Assembly: GCF_965225875.1 (NCBI RefSeq)
Contig: NZ_CBDDBS010000002.1
Coordinates: forward strand, 3,100,001-3,164,000
DNA length: 64,000 nt
Reading direction: 5' to 3'
DNA from: Haliscomenobacter sp965225875
Lineage (GTDB): Bacteria; Bacteroidota; Bacteroidia; Chitinophagales; Saprospiraceae
The notes under the pieces were generated by a model that saw only the letters and a program-made list of their open reading frames with translations, was not told the DNA's origin and searched no databases. Of the stretch, positions 9,172 through 18,689 are shown in pieces. Every line of letters begins with the position of its first letter. Position 1 is the stretch's first letter. The position numbers were made by a program, and so were the translations under genes.

Positions 9172-9252
9172 GAATAATTTGGTTTAAACGTTTGTTGAAG
9201 TGTTTGGGCTGCAAAATAAACATTTCAACAAGCGCTTAAACCTAAAGCAATT

Positions 9253-10833
9253 CTAAAACTCACTCGTAAAGTGAAATTGCACCTTCGGGTGGTTCTCCTG
9301 TACCATCTTCAAGGACCATTCCGACTCGGCCATAAAGACCAATTTACCTTCGGTATCGTGAGCCAGGTCTTTTTTGCGGCGGGCGATAAATTCTTTCAAG
9401 GCCACTTCATCGGGACAGGAAATCCAGCAAGCTTTGCGCAGCGAGGCGGGTTCATAGGTCACTTTGGCCCCATATTCATGTTCCAGACGGTACTGGATGA
9501 CTTCAAATTGTAGGGCGCCTACCGTGCCAATGATGCGTCGCCCGTCGGTATCACGGGTGAACATTTGCGCCACCCCTTCGTCCATGAGCTGATCCAGTCC
9601 TTTTGCCAATTGTTTGGTTTTGAGTGGGTCGGCGTTGTTGACAAAGCGGAATTGCTCGGGAGAAAAACTGGGAATACCCTTGAAGTGTAGCACTTCGCCA
9701 TTGGTCAGTGCATCGCCAATTTTGAAGTTCCCGGAATCGTACAACCCAATCACGTCGCCGGGGAAAGCCTCGTCGATGACCGTTTTTTTGGCTGCCATAA
9801 AGGAAGTGGGGTTCGCAAACTTCATCTTTTTGTTCTGGCGAACATGCAGGTAGTTGGTATTGCGCTCAAACTTGCCGGAACAGATGCGCAAAAAGGCAAT
9901 CCGGTCGCGGTGGTTGGGGTCCATATTGGCGTGGATTTTAAAAATAAATCCACTGAATTGATCTTCGGCTGGGTTGACGGGGCGCTCTTCGGTTTCGCGG
10001 GGCAGCGGCTCGGGAGCAATTTCTACAAAACAATCCAGCAATTCACGCACCCCAAAGTTGTTGACCGCCGAGCCAAAAAATACCGGTGAAAGTTCTCCGG
10101 CGAGGTAGTACTCCTGGTCAAATTCAGGGTACAAATCCTGAATGACTTCGGTTTCTTCGCGCAAGGTTTTGGCCATATCCGCGCCTACTTCTTTGTCCAG
10201 TCTTTGGTCATCTAGATTGGTGATGCTGATGACTTCTTCTTCCTCCTGCTTGCCGTGGGGCTGAAAGAGAATCAGGTTTTTTTCGTAAATGCTGTACACC
10301 CCTTTGAAGCGGCTACCCATGCCAATGGGCCAGCTCAAGGGGGTTACACTCAGACCGAGTTTGGACTCCACCTCGTCCAGCAGGTCAAAAGCTTCTTTCC
10401 CTTCGCGGTCCAACTTGTTGATGAACACGATGATGGGGGTGTTACGCATGCGGCAGACCCGCACGAGTTTTTCGGTTTGGGGCTCCACACCTTTGGCCAC
10501 GTCGATGACCACAATCACGCTATCCACGGCAGTAAGGGTGCGGTAGGTGTCTTCCGCAAAGTCTTCGTGACCGGGGGTATCCAGAATGTTGATTTTAAGG
10601 CCGCGATAATCGAAGGCCATCACAGAAGTGGCCACGGAGATACCCCGTTGCCGCTCAATTTCCATGAAGTCGGAAGTGGCCGCTTTTTTGATTTTGTTGG
10701 ACTTCACCGCACCAGCTACCTGAATGGCTCCCCCGAAGAGCAGCAATTTTTCGGTCAGCGTAGTTTTACCGGCATCCGGGTGACTGATGATGCCAAAAGT
10801 GCGGCGCTTTTTTAATTCTTCTACAAAACTCAT
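9253..10833 (-). CDS. prfC: Peptide chain release factor 3
   Basis: Translational GTPase that removes RF1/RF2 from the ribosome after termination. 526 residues, the usual length. G1 SHPDAGKTTLTEK (about 17-29), the switch region MEIERQRGISVATSV, G3 DTPGHEDFAEDT (about 86) and G4 NKLDREG (about 140) are all intact; the RF3-specific C-terminal domain covers about 390-520. The start is the ATG at 10833 (MSFVEELKKR); a TTG two codons upstream is less likely. Possible -7 element at 10854-10861. Confidence 0.96.
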   Translation of the reverse strand: MSFVEELKKRRTFGIISHPDAGKTTLTEKLLLFGGAIQVAGAVKSNKIKKAATSDFMEIERQRGISVATSVMAFDYRGLKINILDTPGHEDFAEDTYRTLTAVDSVIVVIDVAKGVEPQTEKLVRVCRMRNTPIIVFINKLDREGKEAFDLLDEVESKLGLSVTPLSWPIGMGSRFKGVYSIYEKNLILFQPHGKQEEEEVISITNLDDQRLDKEVGADMAKTLREETEVIQDLYPEFDQEYYLAGELSPVFFGSAVNNFGVRELLDCFVEIAPEPLPRETEERPVNPAEDQFSGFIFKIHANMDPNHRDRIAFLRICSGKFERNTNYLHVRQNKKMKFANPTSFMAAKKTVIDEAFPGDVIGLYDSGNFKIGDALTNGEVLHFKGIPSFSPEQFRFVNNADPLKTKQLAKGLDQLMDEGVAQMFTRDTDGRRIIGTVGALQFEVIQYRLEHEYGAKVTYEPASLRKACWISCPDEVALKEFIARRKKDLAHDTEGKLVFMAESEWSLKMVQENHPKVQFHFTSEF

Positions 10834-10853
10834 GCACAACGATTTTCGGAGCG

Positions 10854-10861
10854 CAAAAGTA
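10854..10861 (-). promoter_or_regulatory. Possible -7 promoter element for prfC
   Basis: Minus strand reads TACTTTTG, a match to TAnnTTTG, 21 bases from the start codon. No TTG stands at the usual distance upstream, where repeat E2 begins, so this is weaker than the other promoters listed. Confidence 0.4.
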
Positions 10862-10880
10862 ATAAAAATAGGCGAGTACC

Positions 10881-10991
10881 GCAGAAAAATTAACTTCCCG
10901 ATTTGGCTTTTGATTAGGAAGTCGAACGCTTCATTTCAAGTGAGCTTCCTATTCAAAAGCCTCTAAAAAAATCGGGAAGTAATTTTTTGCG
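10881..10991. repeat. Palindromic repeat E2
   Basis: Inverted arms of about 40 bases (left contains CTTCCCGATTTGGC and ends TTAGGAAG; right starts CTTCCTATTCAAAAGC and contains ATCGGGAAG), with pairing extended by GCA/TGC-type ends. The loop TTCATTTCAAGTGAG is the reverse complement of the E1 loop with few differences. It lies between prfC and madM. Confidence 0.85.
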
Positions 10992-11007
10992 TCAAAGTAT
11001 TGTGGAG

Positions 11008-11769
11008 TTAAGGGAAAAACACTTTTACCAATAAAAACAGTGCCGAAGGGCATAACAAACACCCCAATCCCGTATAAAACGTGGCCGTCATCGCCCCATA
11101 AGGCACCAGTTTTGGATCTGTAGCACCTAGTCCGGCGGCTACTCCACTCGTCGTACCCATCAAACCACCGTAAATCATCGCTGCCTGGGGCGAATTCAGT
11201 CCAATGAAACGAGCGATCAAAGGGGTACCAATCGTTACCAAAATAGACTTCACTACTCCTGCGGCAATGCTGATTGCGACCACATCCGAAGCCGCTCCAA
11301 CCGCCGTACCAGTCACCGGCCCCACCACAAATGTACAGGCTCCGGCGCCAATGGTGGTGATGCTCGCAGCATCCTGATACCCCATCGCAATAGCAATCAG
11401 TGCCCCCGCAAAAAAGGACAATATCACTCCAATCAGAAGCGAAACCACCCCTGCCAAACCCGTTTTTTTGATGATGCCAAAACTAACCCCCATCGCCGTA
11501 GAAACAATGGTAAAGTCGCGGAACATCGCCCCACCCATCAGTTCAAAACCCGACAAAACTTTGATATCGGCAATCCCTTTGCTGCCACCCGTTGCTACTC
11601 CGGCAAAATAAGCCAGGACCAGCCCACTAAAAATGGCAATGGCCGAGCCAGGGATTTTTTTATTCGTCAAAATTTTGGACAAATACTCTGCCGCAATCAT
11701 CAGCAAACCCGTCAGCAAAAACGCCACAATGAGGCTATTTTTGACCAAAACTGTAGTAATGTATTCCAT
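11008..11769 (-). CDS. madM: Malonate transporter subunit MadM
   Basis: 253-residue integral membrane protein with about eight hydrophobic helices and family segments such as GIADIKVLSGFELMGGAMF and TIGAGACTFVVGPVTGTAVG. With MadL it forms the two-component, sodium-linked malonate carrier. It starts three bases after the MadL stop, so the two are co-translated. No malonate decarboxylase genes are in the window, so the substrate is inferred from family only. Confidence 0.85.
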   Translation of the reverse strand: MEYITTVLVKNSLIVAFLLTGLLMIAAEYLSKILTNKKIPGSAIAIFSGLVLAYFAGVATGGSKGIADIKVLSGFELMGGAMFRDFTIVSTAMGVSFGIIKKTGLAGVVSLLIGVILSFFAGALIAIAMGYQDAASITTIGAGACTFVVGPVTGTAVGAASDVVAISIAAGVVKSILVTIGTPLIARFIGLNSPQAAMIYGGLMGTTSGVAAGLGATDPKLVPYGAMTATFYTGLGCLLCPSALFLLVKVFFP

Positions 11770-11772
11770 CGT

Positions 11773-12135
11773 TTATTCGGGTTTGGGGTTGAGTTTGGAG
11801 ATCAGAGGCATGGTAGCCAGACATACAAGTACGGGCACGATTCCGGCCAATAGCGCCACCAATCCACTCGACAAGGCAAGTTTGGCGTTCTGCGTAGCCG
11901 ACATGGCCACGATGACAGGCAAGTACATTTTACTCCAAAACACCACACCTTCCTGCATTTCCAGGTGAAAACGCCCGCGTTGTTCCAGCCAGTTTTGAGA
12001 TAAAATGAGCAAGAGCATTGCGAAACCAACGCCGCCGACATTGGCATCGATGCGGAGCAAGCGCCCCAGGGTTTCTCCGATTAGTTGTCCGATGACATAA
12101 CAGGCTGCAAGTAGTGCAACTCCTCTAATGAGCAT
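11773..12135 (-). CDS. madL: Malonate transporter subunit MadL
   Basis: 120 residues with about four hydrophobic helices, including the conserved polar stretch RLLRIDANVGGVGFAML and MYLPVIVAMSATQNAK. It is the small partner of MadM, which follows on the same strand with almost no gap. The order L then M is as known for malonate carriers. Confidence 0.85.
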   Translation of the reverse strand: MLIRGVALLAACYVIGQLIGETLGRLLRIDANVGGVGFAMLLLILSQNWLEQRGRFHLEMQEGVVFWSKMYLPVIVAMSATQNAKLALSSGLVALLAGIVPVLVCLATMPLISKLNPKPE

Positions 12136-12148
12136 GACGATGAAATTT

Positions 12149-12195
12149 GGATGGGAAAATAGGACTAAACCCTTGAAATTGCCCTATTCCCATCC
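12149..12195. repeat. Inverted repeat between GH106 gene and madL
   Basis: GGATGGGAAAATAGGAC on the left pairs with CCTATTCCCATCC on the right around a loop of about 18 bases. It lies directly after the GH106 stop and before the madL start, so it may terminate the upstream transcript or sit in the madLM leader. No clear U-tract. Confidence 0.6.
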
Positions 12196-12201
12196 ATTAT
12201 T

Positions 12202-15051
12202 TTATTCACCTTTCATCAGGCGTACCGGCCCCAATAAACCGGAGTCCAACAGCTGCCACTCCGGCCGGATCGTTACATTCGTTTTGGTGATGCGTTCATT
12301 TTGGGGTTTGCCGCGGTCGCCCACCAGGCGATTGCGCCAGGAATTCACCACCATTACTTCCAGTTCATTGCCTTTGGCCTTCAACAAACCCGTTACCGGA
12401 ACCCGGAAAGGAGGGCACCACAAGACCCCCATATCCTTCCCATTCACTTTGACATGGGCAATGCCCACATCTTTTACCGCACCCAGATCGAGAAACAACT
12501 GCCCATTCAGGTCCGCCACATCAAAATTGGTGCGGTACATGGCGGCACCAGAGAAATATTTGATGCCCGGTTCGGGGCGCGCGGTCCAGCTGATCAGGGA
12601 ATCCAGTTGCATTTCCTGTGGGCCGTATTCGGGGTCGAAGAGTACTCGCCAGCGGGTTTTCAGGGTGTCGATTGCGCGGTAATTGAGGTAGTTTGGAGAT
12701 TTGGAAGCGGCGGTGCTTCCCGCAGGTAGCGCTTTGCGGAAAACAACAAAAATGGAACCATTGGGTCCAAAATCCAGTGGTACAAAGGTTTTGCCTTCCT
12801 TTTGGTAAAAAGTGCTGGCTGGTCGGACTTCTCCTGTCACCGCGTCCCACAGTTCGGGTTGTTTGCCCTGCATACGGAAGGCAGCGGTCACTTGAGTACT
12901 CACTGGATTTTGGCTGCTGATGAAATAAACATCTTCCGCTCCAACTTGCCTGTGGATGTAATCGTAAATTTTGCCCTCGGGTTTTTGCACAAAGGCGCAA
13001 TCGGGTGCGAGGGTAACATTCAAAACCTCTTTTGCCGTTTTGCCCCAAATCACTTTGCCGCTGCCTACGCTGCGCATTCCTACCGCTGCCGGAGCCTTGC
13101 CCCACAGGTTGAGCACAATCAGCGCCCGTTCTTTTTCGGCAGTCGCCCCACCCATTAAACTGGCGGTGCTCAATGGCGGTGTGCCAATCACTGTAGCCCC
13201 AGCCAAGACCAACGCCTGCACTTTTTTCAAAGCTACCAGGGACAAAATCTGGTGATTGGGCAATACCAGCACCCGGTAACTCACCCCATGGGGTAGGATG
13301 ATCCGCCCATTTTTTACGGCCAGGGCCAAGAGTTTATCCTCGTTGATGAGGTCGTAATCGTAGTCGGGCAGGGCACCAGCGGGGTCGTCCTCCTTGTAGC
13401 GCCCCAGGTTGGGGATGTGGTCGCCGTAGTAGTACAACACATCGGCTACCGAACGCCCCTGTTGCAACATCATTTGGCAACGACTCAGGTATTGAATGAA
13501 TGACCCGGAGTAATGCCACCAGGTCACATTGGGGTTGAAATGGGTGCCTGCGAAGTACTCCTGCCCGGGTAGTCCCATCGCGCGTGGTGAGCAGGTGAAG
13601 GTATGCAGGTAAACGAGGTTCAATCCGGCGCAGTACTCATGATCCGCGCTGGGTTTCATGTCGGCCCAGATCACGTCATTCCAGTGTGGGCCGATGGTGG
13701 TAAAGGATTCGGCACCCACTAGTTTTTTGTCAAAAATTTTGGCTGCGCTGGCGGCTTGTTTGACAAAAAAGCGGTCGATGTGTTTGGAGCGGTGGGGAGA
13801 AGGCGACCAAAATTCGCTCATCATGATTTCAGAATGGCTGTAGTTTTTGAGGCCGTCAAATGGGCCCGCGTGTGGCCCTGCAGATTCGGGCTGGATGCCC
13901 ATGCCGTATTTTTTGGCACGTTCGGCAAAAACGCGGTAGTGATTGTCCGAAATGCAGTCACCCAGGGTTTTGCGCAAGTCGTTCAAAAAGCGATTGCTGA
14001 CCTCGCGGCTTTCGATGATTTTGCCCGCCAACACCGGTAGGTATGGAATGGGATCATAACCCCGGCGTTTTTTGAACTCAGCTTCAAAACCATCCGTCCA
14101 GTTCATGCCTCCGGCTTCAAAGCTGTCGGTTTGCAGGTATTTGAGGGTTTTGCCAGCCCGATCGCCGATCATTTGCAGGAGGGGTTCCACGTGGGTGTCC
14201 CAGTAGCGGTTGAAATGTTTGGCACTCATGTAGTCCATCACCCGGCCCTGCCATTTGCCGCTGGAGGTCGAAACGTGGGCGTCGGTGGGGGAGTACCCGA
14301 GGCGAATGACCGTCCAGTCCCCAGGCGGAGCTACCCAGTCCAATTGGCCATCTTTGAAATAGGTATTGAGGTTCAGGACTTGTTTCAGGGCGGCATCTTC
14401 TTCACCGGGAGTGCCGGGAATGTCGGTCAACAGGGGTCGGGTTTCGGGTACCGACCAGCCTACTTCCCTGGTGGCGGCTTTATTGGCAAAATCGCGGATG
14501 GGCTGGCGCTCTTTGGTTTCTTTATAGGGAATGGCCAAAACCACAATATCGCGGTAGTAATCGTACCTACTGGGCGGCTGAGCCAAAGTTTGTTGGATGC
14601 GGGTGCCGCCTTGTACTTTGGTTTCAGAAAAAACCACCTGTTTGGCGGCTTCTTCAGGCGTGATGTCGGGACCACCCAAATTCCAGCCACTTTGAATGCT
14701 GAGCGACATCACCAGGCCATGTTTTTCGGCTTCATTGATGGCGTGCAGGTACAGGTCGCGCCAGTCCCGGCTGCCAAACATTGGGCCTTCGGGCACCTGG
14801 GCATTGCCGCGCTGCTCGGCACCACCGGCATCAAAAATGCAGGCACCACTGAAACCTTTGGCTTTCATTTCAGCCAAATCGCGGGAGATGGCCGCCTTGG
14901 TGACGTTACCGTTCAGCCACCACCACCAGCAGCGGATGCCGTAGCGTTGGGGGGGAGTGAGGAAGTCGGTAGGGGATAAGGGGCTTTGGGGGGCTTGGGC
15001 ATAACCCATTGCCAAAAAGAGCAGACAAAGGAGAGTGGAAAGGACGCGCAT
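12202..15051 (-). CDS. Exported GH106-like glycoside hydrolase (alpha-L-rhamnosidase family)
   Basis: 949 residues with a signal peptide (LLCLLFLAMGYAQ). The N-terminal segment WWWWLNGNVTKAAISRDLAE and the following GFSGACIFDAGG are typical of large GH106 proteins. The long central region includes a TIM-barrel-like part with SFEAGGMNWTDGFE and ESAGPHAGPFDG, and the C-terminus is a galactose-binding-like beta sandwich (MYRTNFDVADLNGQLFLDLG, VKVNGKDMGVLW). Likely removes rhamnose or a related sugar from plant or algal polysaccharide in the periplasm. It shares strand and neighbourhood with the lyase-like and GH29 genes. Exact substrate unknown. Confidence 0.85.
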   Translation of the reverse strand: MRVLSTLLCLLFLAMGYAQAPQSPLSPTDFLTPPQRYGIRCWWWWLNGNVTKAAISRDLAEMKAKGFSGACIFDAGGAEQRGNAQVPEGPMFGSRDWRDLYLHAINEAEKHGLVMSLSIQSGWNLGGPDITPEEAAKQVVFSETKVQGGTRIQQTLAQPPSRYDYYRDIVVLAIPYKETKERQPIRDFANKAATREVGWSVPETRPLLTDIPGTPGEEDAALKQVLNLNTYFKDGQLDWVAPPGDWTVIRLGYSPTDAHVSTSSGKWQGRVMDYMSAKHFNRYWDTHVEPLLQMIGDRAGKTLKYLQTDSFEAGGMNWTDGFEAEFKKRRGYDPIPYLPVLAGKIIESREVSNRFLNDLRKTLGDCISDNHYRVFAERAKKYGMGIQPESAGPHAGPFDGLKNYSHSEIMMSEFWSPSPHRSKHIDRFFVKQAASAAKIFDKKLVGAESFTTIGPHWNDVIWADMKPSADHEYCAGLNLVYLHTFTCSPRAMGLPGQEYFAGTHFNPNVTWWHYSGSFIQYLSRCQMMLQQGRSVADVLYYYGDHIPNLGRYKEDDPAGALPDYDYDLINEDKLLALAVKNGRIILPHGVSYRVLVLPNHQILSLVALKKVQALVLAGATVIGTPPLSTASLMGGATAEKERALIVLNLWGKAPAAVGMRSVGSGKVIWGKTAKEVLNVTLAPDCAFVQKPEGKIYDYIHRQVGAEDVYFISSQNPVSTQVTAAFRMQGKQPELWDAVTGEVRPASTFYQKEGKTFVPLDFGPNGSIFVVFRKALPAGSTAASKSPNYLNYRAIDTLKTRWRVLFDPEYGPQEMQLDSLISWTARPEPGIKYFSGAAMYRTNFDVADLNGQLFLDLGAVKDVGIAHVKVNGKDMGVLWCPPFRVPVTGLLKAKGNELEVMVVNSWRNRLVGDRGKPQNERITKTNVTIRPEWQLLDSGLLGPVRLMKGE

Positions 15052-15178
15052 AGAAGATGGAATTGGTGCTTGGAAAAAATCGTGTCGAAGTTCGAAATAA
15101 ATTGGGAAGAGTGAGTAGGAAGCAATTTTAAACTGTTCGACATTCTAAATTTTAAAGGTTTTTGATAGGGATTTCTTT

Positions 15179-15275
15179 GGTGTTTCTAAGGTGTCTGAGG
15201 TGTTGAAATAATATTTCGCCCTGCTTCGCAGGCCTTTTTTCTTTTTCACCACCTCAGACACCTTAGAAACCTAAG
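15179..15275. repeat. Palindromic repeat B1
   Basis: A 20-base stem, TTTCTAAGGTGTCTGAGGTG and its complement, encloses a small inner hairpin CCTGC-TTC-GCAGG and the core TTTTTTCTTTTTCACCACCT. The core recurs in B2 (37403-37514), where the arms are longer and partly different. It lies in the spacer between the GH106 start and the lyase stop. Confidence 0.85.
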
Positions 15276-15323
15276 GAACACATTAGGAGTTACTCATTCA
15301 GTATGTTACGCTAAATATTTATA

Positions 15324-17219
15324 TCACTGGCCTACCAGTCGAACCCCAATTTTCCCTTTACCCCCCTTGAACAAATAAGCTGGTATCCGCAATTCGAGCC
15401 GCTTCAATCCAGGAATCTGCCGATCAAGCTCCAACGGTGCCGGATACAGGGAAATAACCGAAACACTGATCTCAGGATGAGAAAGGTTTTCCAGTTTCAA
15501 TTTTTTACCATCCTGGTTCAATAGGGCACCTCCTTTGGTGAGCTCAACATCAGCGGTGGTCATCAATTGCCAGGTGACCATTTTGGTGGCGGGAATGGTT
15601 TCAATTTGGTCTTGGATGAGTAAAGATTGGGGGCCATCTTTTACGAATCTGCGTTGGGCACTTTTTAGCTGCCCGGCAAAAGTAGGGCTCATTTCAATGG
15701 TGGCTTCAGGGTTGGCTCCAGGTTTGAAATCCGCAATGGTCGCCAGACCATCAGTAATGTGTAGGGAATCGTTGACAGTTAAGGTGCTGTGACCGTAGTT
15801 GTTTTTAGTGAGTAGCTTCCAGCGTTGGCAGGTTTGACAGCGCCCCCAGAGGTCAAACCCCGTTTTTTCCAATTCGTGGTACTCCTGATTGCCAGGGTCT
15901 ACCACCCAACGGACGCCATTCAGTTCAAAAACAAAGGAACCACCGTCCATATTACCATGGTTGACGGTACCGCGGCCACCTTTTCCACCAAAATAGTATT
16001 GGTGGGGGTCGCTTGGGCCGCTTTTAAAAATGACGATGGGGTTGGAGCCCTTGCCGCTCCAGGCCTCGGGCACTTTGACGTCCTGGGCTTCTTTGTACTG
16101 CGACAACCAGACCAAACCAGCCCCTTCTAGGCGACCCAATTTGCCCATTTTTTCGGCTGGGCGCAAAAAACGTTCTTTTTCAAAAAACACCTTGTTCCCT
16201 GTTTTTGCAGCAAACCAAGCCAGGGTGACATCACCATTCTCACCCCGCTTATCGCCACAATCGGCAAAGTTGTAATACCAGCCAGATGGTGCCACATTGA
16301 GTACTTTGTAGGTGGCACTTTCAATAAAAGCAGGGTATTTTGACAAGCCAAAATCGGTACCGAAAGCACTTTCAAACATGGCCGCCGTGACTACACTAAA
16401 ACTGGTCCCATAACCCCAATAGGTTGCACCTTCCGGGTATACGCCATCGGGGCCGTATTCGTCCAGGGCGTGGGGCATGCCTTCCAAAGCGCGGTGGATG
16501 GTTTGGGCGGCGAGTTCAGGATCTTGTTCGGCAATCACAATCGCCGCGGCAATCATTCCACCATGGCAGACTTGGTTCCAGTTGTTGGTGCCGTTTACCC
16601 AACCGGTATTGCCTTCTTTGTTGTAGCTGGGTTTGATGCCCTTTTCGATGAGGGCTGTTTTGGCCAGGGCCACGGTTGTTTTGGGCAAATCTTCGCCCGC
16701 CCAATCCAGGGCAAAGGCAATGGCCAGGGACATTTCAGCCACATCCAGGTAATGTGAGGGGTTCCAGTCCGAGAAGTTGCACCCGGCCAGTACCTCTTCG
16801 TTGATGCGTTTGAGGATGGCCGGGTCTTTTTCCAGGCGGTAGGTCATGCCTAGCATGTTGATCCGGTACAACATTTCGCGGGAAACGGCCAACAAACGCC
16901 GACCTTCCATTACACGTTCGAGCAAGGGCGCAGTGGTAATCTTTTGAGCATTGAGGCGAATGGCCTGGTACATGTTTTTGATAACGGGGTCAGATTCGAT
17001 CTTCTTTTTGAGGTCTTTTTCAATTTCTGCGTTCAACACCAGTCGGGGGCTTTTTTTGCGCAGCTTTTCTTTCAGGTATTGTACAGACATGGGGTTTTCC
17101 AGCTTTGGTCCAGGAGTAGTGGTGTTGGGGCTTGGCGACCAGAAAAAGGCGGTGTTCAAGGAAAGTACGCTGGCCAGAATAATGGAGAAAAAAATGGAGG
17201 GCGAGAAGAATGGTTTCAT
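15324..17219 (-). CDS. Exported heparinase II/III-like polysaccharide lyase
   Basis: 631 residues with an N-terminal hydrophobic signal. An alpha-helical toroid domain (about 60-370) contains NGTNNWNQVCHGGMIAAA and DEYGPDGVYPEGATYWGYG, and a beta-sheet domain follows with VNHGNMDGGSFVFELNGVRW and VVDPGNQEY. These are hallmark regions of the heparinase II/III superfamily, which cleaves uronate-containing polysaccharides by beta-elimination. The Asn, His and Tyr positions expected for catalysis appear present. Substrate is open (heparin-like, alginate or another uronan); the GH106 and GH29 neighbours suggest algal or plant glycans. Confidence 0.85.
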   Translation of the reverse strand: MKPFFSPSIFFSIILASVLSLNTAFFWSPSPNTTTPGPKLENPMSVQYLKEKLRKKSPRLVLNAEIEKDLKKKIESDPVIKNMYQAIRLNAQKITTAPLLERVMEGRRLLAVSREMLYRINMLGMTYRLEKDPAILKRINEEVLAGCNFSDWNPSHYLDVAEMSLAIAFALDWAGEDLPKTTVALAKTALIEKGIKPSYNKEGNTGWVNGTNNWNQVCHGGMIAAAIVIAEQDPELAAQTIHRALEGMPHALDEYGPDGVYPEGATYWGYGTSFSVVTAAMFESAFGTDFGLSKYPAFIESATYKVLNVAPSGWYYNFADCGDKRGENGDVTLAWFAAKTGNKVFFEKERFLRPAEKMGKLGRLEGAGLVWLSQYKEAQDVKVPEAWSGKGSNPIVIFKSGPSDPHQYYFGGKGGRGTVNHGNMDGGSFVFELNGVRWVVDPGNQEYHELEKTGFDLWGRCQTCQRWKLLTKNNYGHSTLTVNDSLHITDGLATIADFKPGANPEATIEMSPTFAGQLKSAQRRFVKDGPQSLLIQDQIETIPATKMVTWQLMTTADVELTKGGALLNQDGKKLKLENLSHPEISVSVISLYPAPLELDRQIPGLKRLELRIPAYLFKGGKGKIGVRLVGQ

Positions 17220-17264
17220 GTCAGTTTGTTTATAGGAAATAAGGATAGAAATAAGGAATCAAAA

Positions 17265-18542
17265 TCACTCAAAATACTTCGGCCCCTTCACCTTCTTCAC
17301 CACTATCACCGCATCATACTTCTTGGTCGGCGTAAACCGAATCTTCCCCCCACTTTCCAACTCAAAAGCCGGAATCGGTTTGAACAACCAATCCTTGCCC
17401 TTGCCCGGCTGCTGCCCGCGCAACTCCAGGAAGTTGATTGCTTTGGGCAAGCGGGCAAAACGTTCACCAATTCCCCCGATGCTGTCGTCTTTGAAGGGCT
17501 GCACATCGCGCATCCAGTGGCGATAGAGCTCGCCACTGCTGGCGTACAAGCCGATGTTGTACACCTCTTTGCCAAAACGATCGGAGACGTAGTTGCCCTG
17601 CATTTTGAGGGCTTTGCCAAAGATGTCGACCGAATTGCTTTCGGTGCCGATATGGGCATTGTGCGCCCAGTAGATGATTTTTTTGTTGGGGTAAGCCACA
17701 TCGGCGAGCCACATCAGGTTTTCGGCCATAATGCGATCGCGTAAGGCGAACTGTTGCTGGAGGCGGATGGCGCGGTAGTCGAGTGCCCAGTATTCCAGGT
17801 AGTTTTCCAGAGTCCGACGGGTGAAGGCAACCAGAAGTGGCTTTTGAGGAAAATCTTCCCGGATTTTAGCCTCCTTGTTTTCCAAAAAATCCAAAACCCG
17901 ATTGATGACCCGCTCGTTGGTCTTAATCGCTGGCATGAGTTGGGTGCTGTCGGGAATGAGGCCGTAGAGGAGGGACGTAGTCATAAAATTGTACTCCACA
18001 TCGCGGGACAGTTCGGTGTCGTACTTGCGCAGGAAATCGATCAGGAAATTGTTGAAATAATTGGCGGAGGACTGGCAGTCGGGACCGGCCAAGGCAAGTG
18101 GATGATCCCCTCTGGCCTCCGTTTTGGCGTATTCAAAAAGTGGCAACATTTCTTCACAACGAAAGTTTCCAAACACGGAGTTGTACATCAAACCCTTGGC
18201 ATCCTGCTCTTCCTGATTCAACCAGGCCAGGTTGATGTCACCAAAACCGCCTTCGATGACCAGCACATCGAAGCTCATTTCCTGGTGCAGGTACTCAACC
18301 AGGCGGGTTTTGAGCTGGTAAAATTCGGCGGCACCGTGCGAACTTTCTCCGATTTGTACCAGGCGTACATCTTTGAGTTTTTCCTTCAAAAAAGCCAAAT
18401 CGCTGAAGTCATTTCCATCAACACTGGCAATGGGAATGCTGTTTTTTTTCAACCAATTGAACTCCTGGCCAGCGCGTTGGCAAGACAATTGGGGCAGGAT
18501 AAAAAACAAGAGCAGACCAAGGGAGAGGAAAAGACGCATCAT
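17265..18542 (-). CDS. Erythromycin esterase-like lipoprotein
   Basis: 425 residues with a lipoprotein signal (FFILPQLSCQ). The EreA/EreB-type fold is shown by QIGESSHGAAEFYQLK (about 62), VIEGGFGDINLAWL (about 93) and IYWAHNAHIG (about 290), which hold the conserved Glu and His residues. Family members hydrolyse macrolide lactones, but many Bacteroidota homologues have no proven substrate, so resistance should not be assumed. Preceded by the lyase on the same strand; followed upstream by repeat A2. Confidence 0.87.
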   Translation of the reverse strand: MMRLFLSLGLLLFFILPQLSCQRAGQEFNWLKKNSIPIASVDGNDFSDLAFLKEKLKDVRLVQIGESSHGAAEFYQLKTRLVEYLHQEMSFDVLVIEGGFGDINLAWLNQEEQDAKGLMYNSVFGNFRCEEMLPLFEYAKTEARGDHPLALAGPDCQSSANYFNNFLIDFLRKYDTELSRDVEYNFMTTSLLYGLIPDSTQLMPAIKTNERVINRVLDFLENKEAKIREDFPQKPLLVAFTRRTLENYLEYWALDYRAIRLQQQFALRDRIMAENLMWLADVAYPNKKIIYWAHNAHIGTESNSVDIFGKALKMQGNYVSDRFGKEVYNIGLYASSGELYRHWMRDVQPFKDDSIGGIGERFARLPKAINFLELRGQQPGKGKDWLFKPIPAFELESGGKIRFTPTKKYDAVIVVKKVKGPKYFE

Positions 18543-18596
18543 TTGGTGTTCATTTTCCGGAAATATAGGACAAAATGGAGAATTGTGAAAGATGGA

Positions 18597-18689
18597 GGTT
18601 GAGGAGTTGAAAAGTTGAGGAGTTTAGATCGACGCTTCGACTCCGCTCAGCGACCGATCTAAACTCCTCAACTTTTCAACTCCTCAACC
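18597..18689. repeat. Palindromic repeat A2
   Basis: Perfect 35-base inverted arms (18597-18631 and 18655-18689) built of GTTGAGGA-like units around a 23-base loop with core CTTCGACTCCGCTCAGCGAC. The right arm abuts the TAA stop (18690-18692) of the methylmalonyl-CoA mutase gene. Confidence 0.93.

Noticed and set aside
8350..9177. 275-codon open reading on the plus strand, and similar long antisense readings at 6248-7015, 14131-14979 and 17754-18602
   Set aside because: All are shadows of the fucosidase, M28, GH106 and Ere-like genes on the other strand; no recognisable protein sequence.
17265..18542. Macrolide resistance gene
   Set aside because: The Ere fold is clear, but the protein is an exported lipoprotein among glycan and peptide hydrolases; resistance cannot be claimed from family alone.
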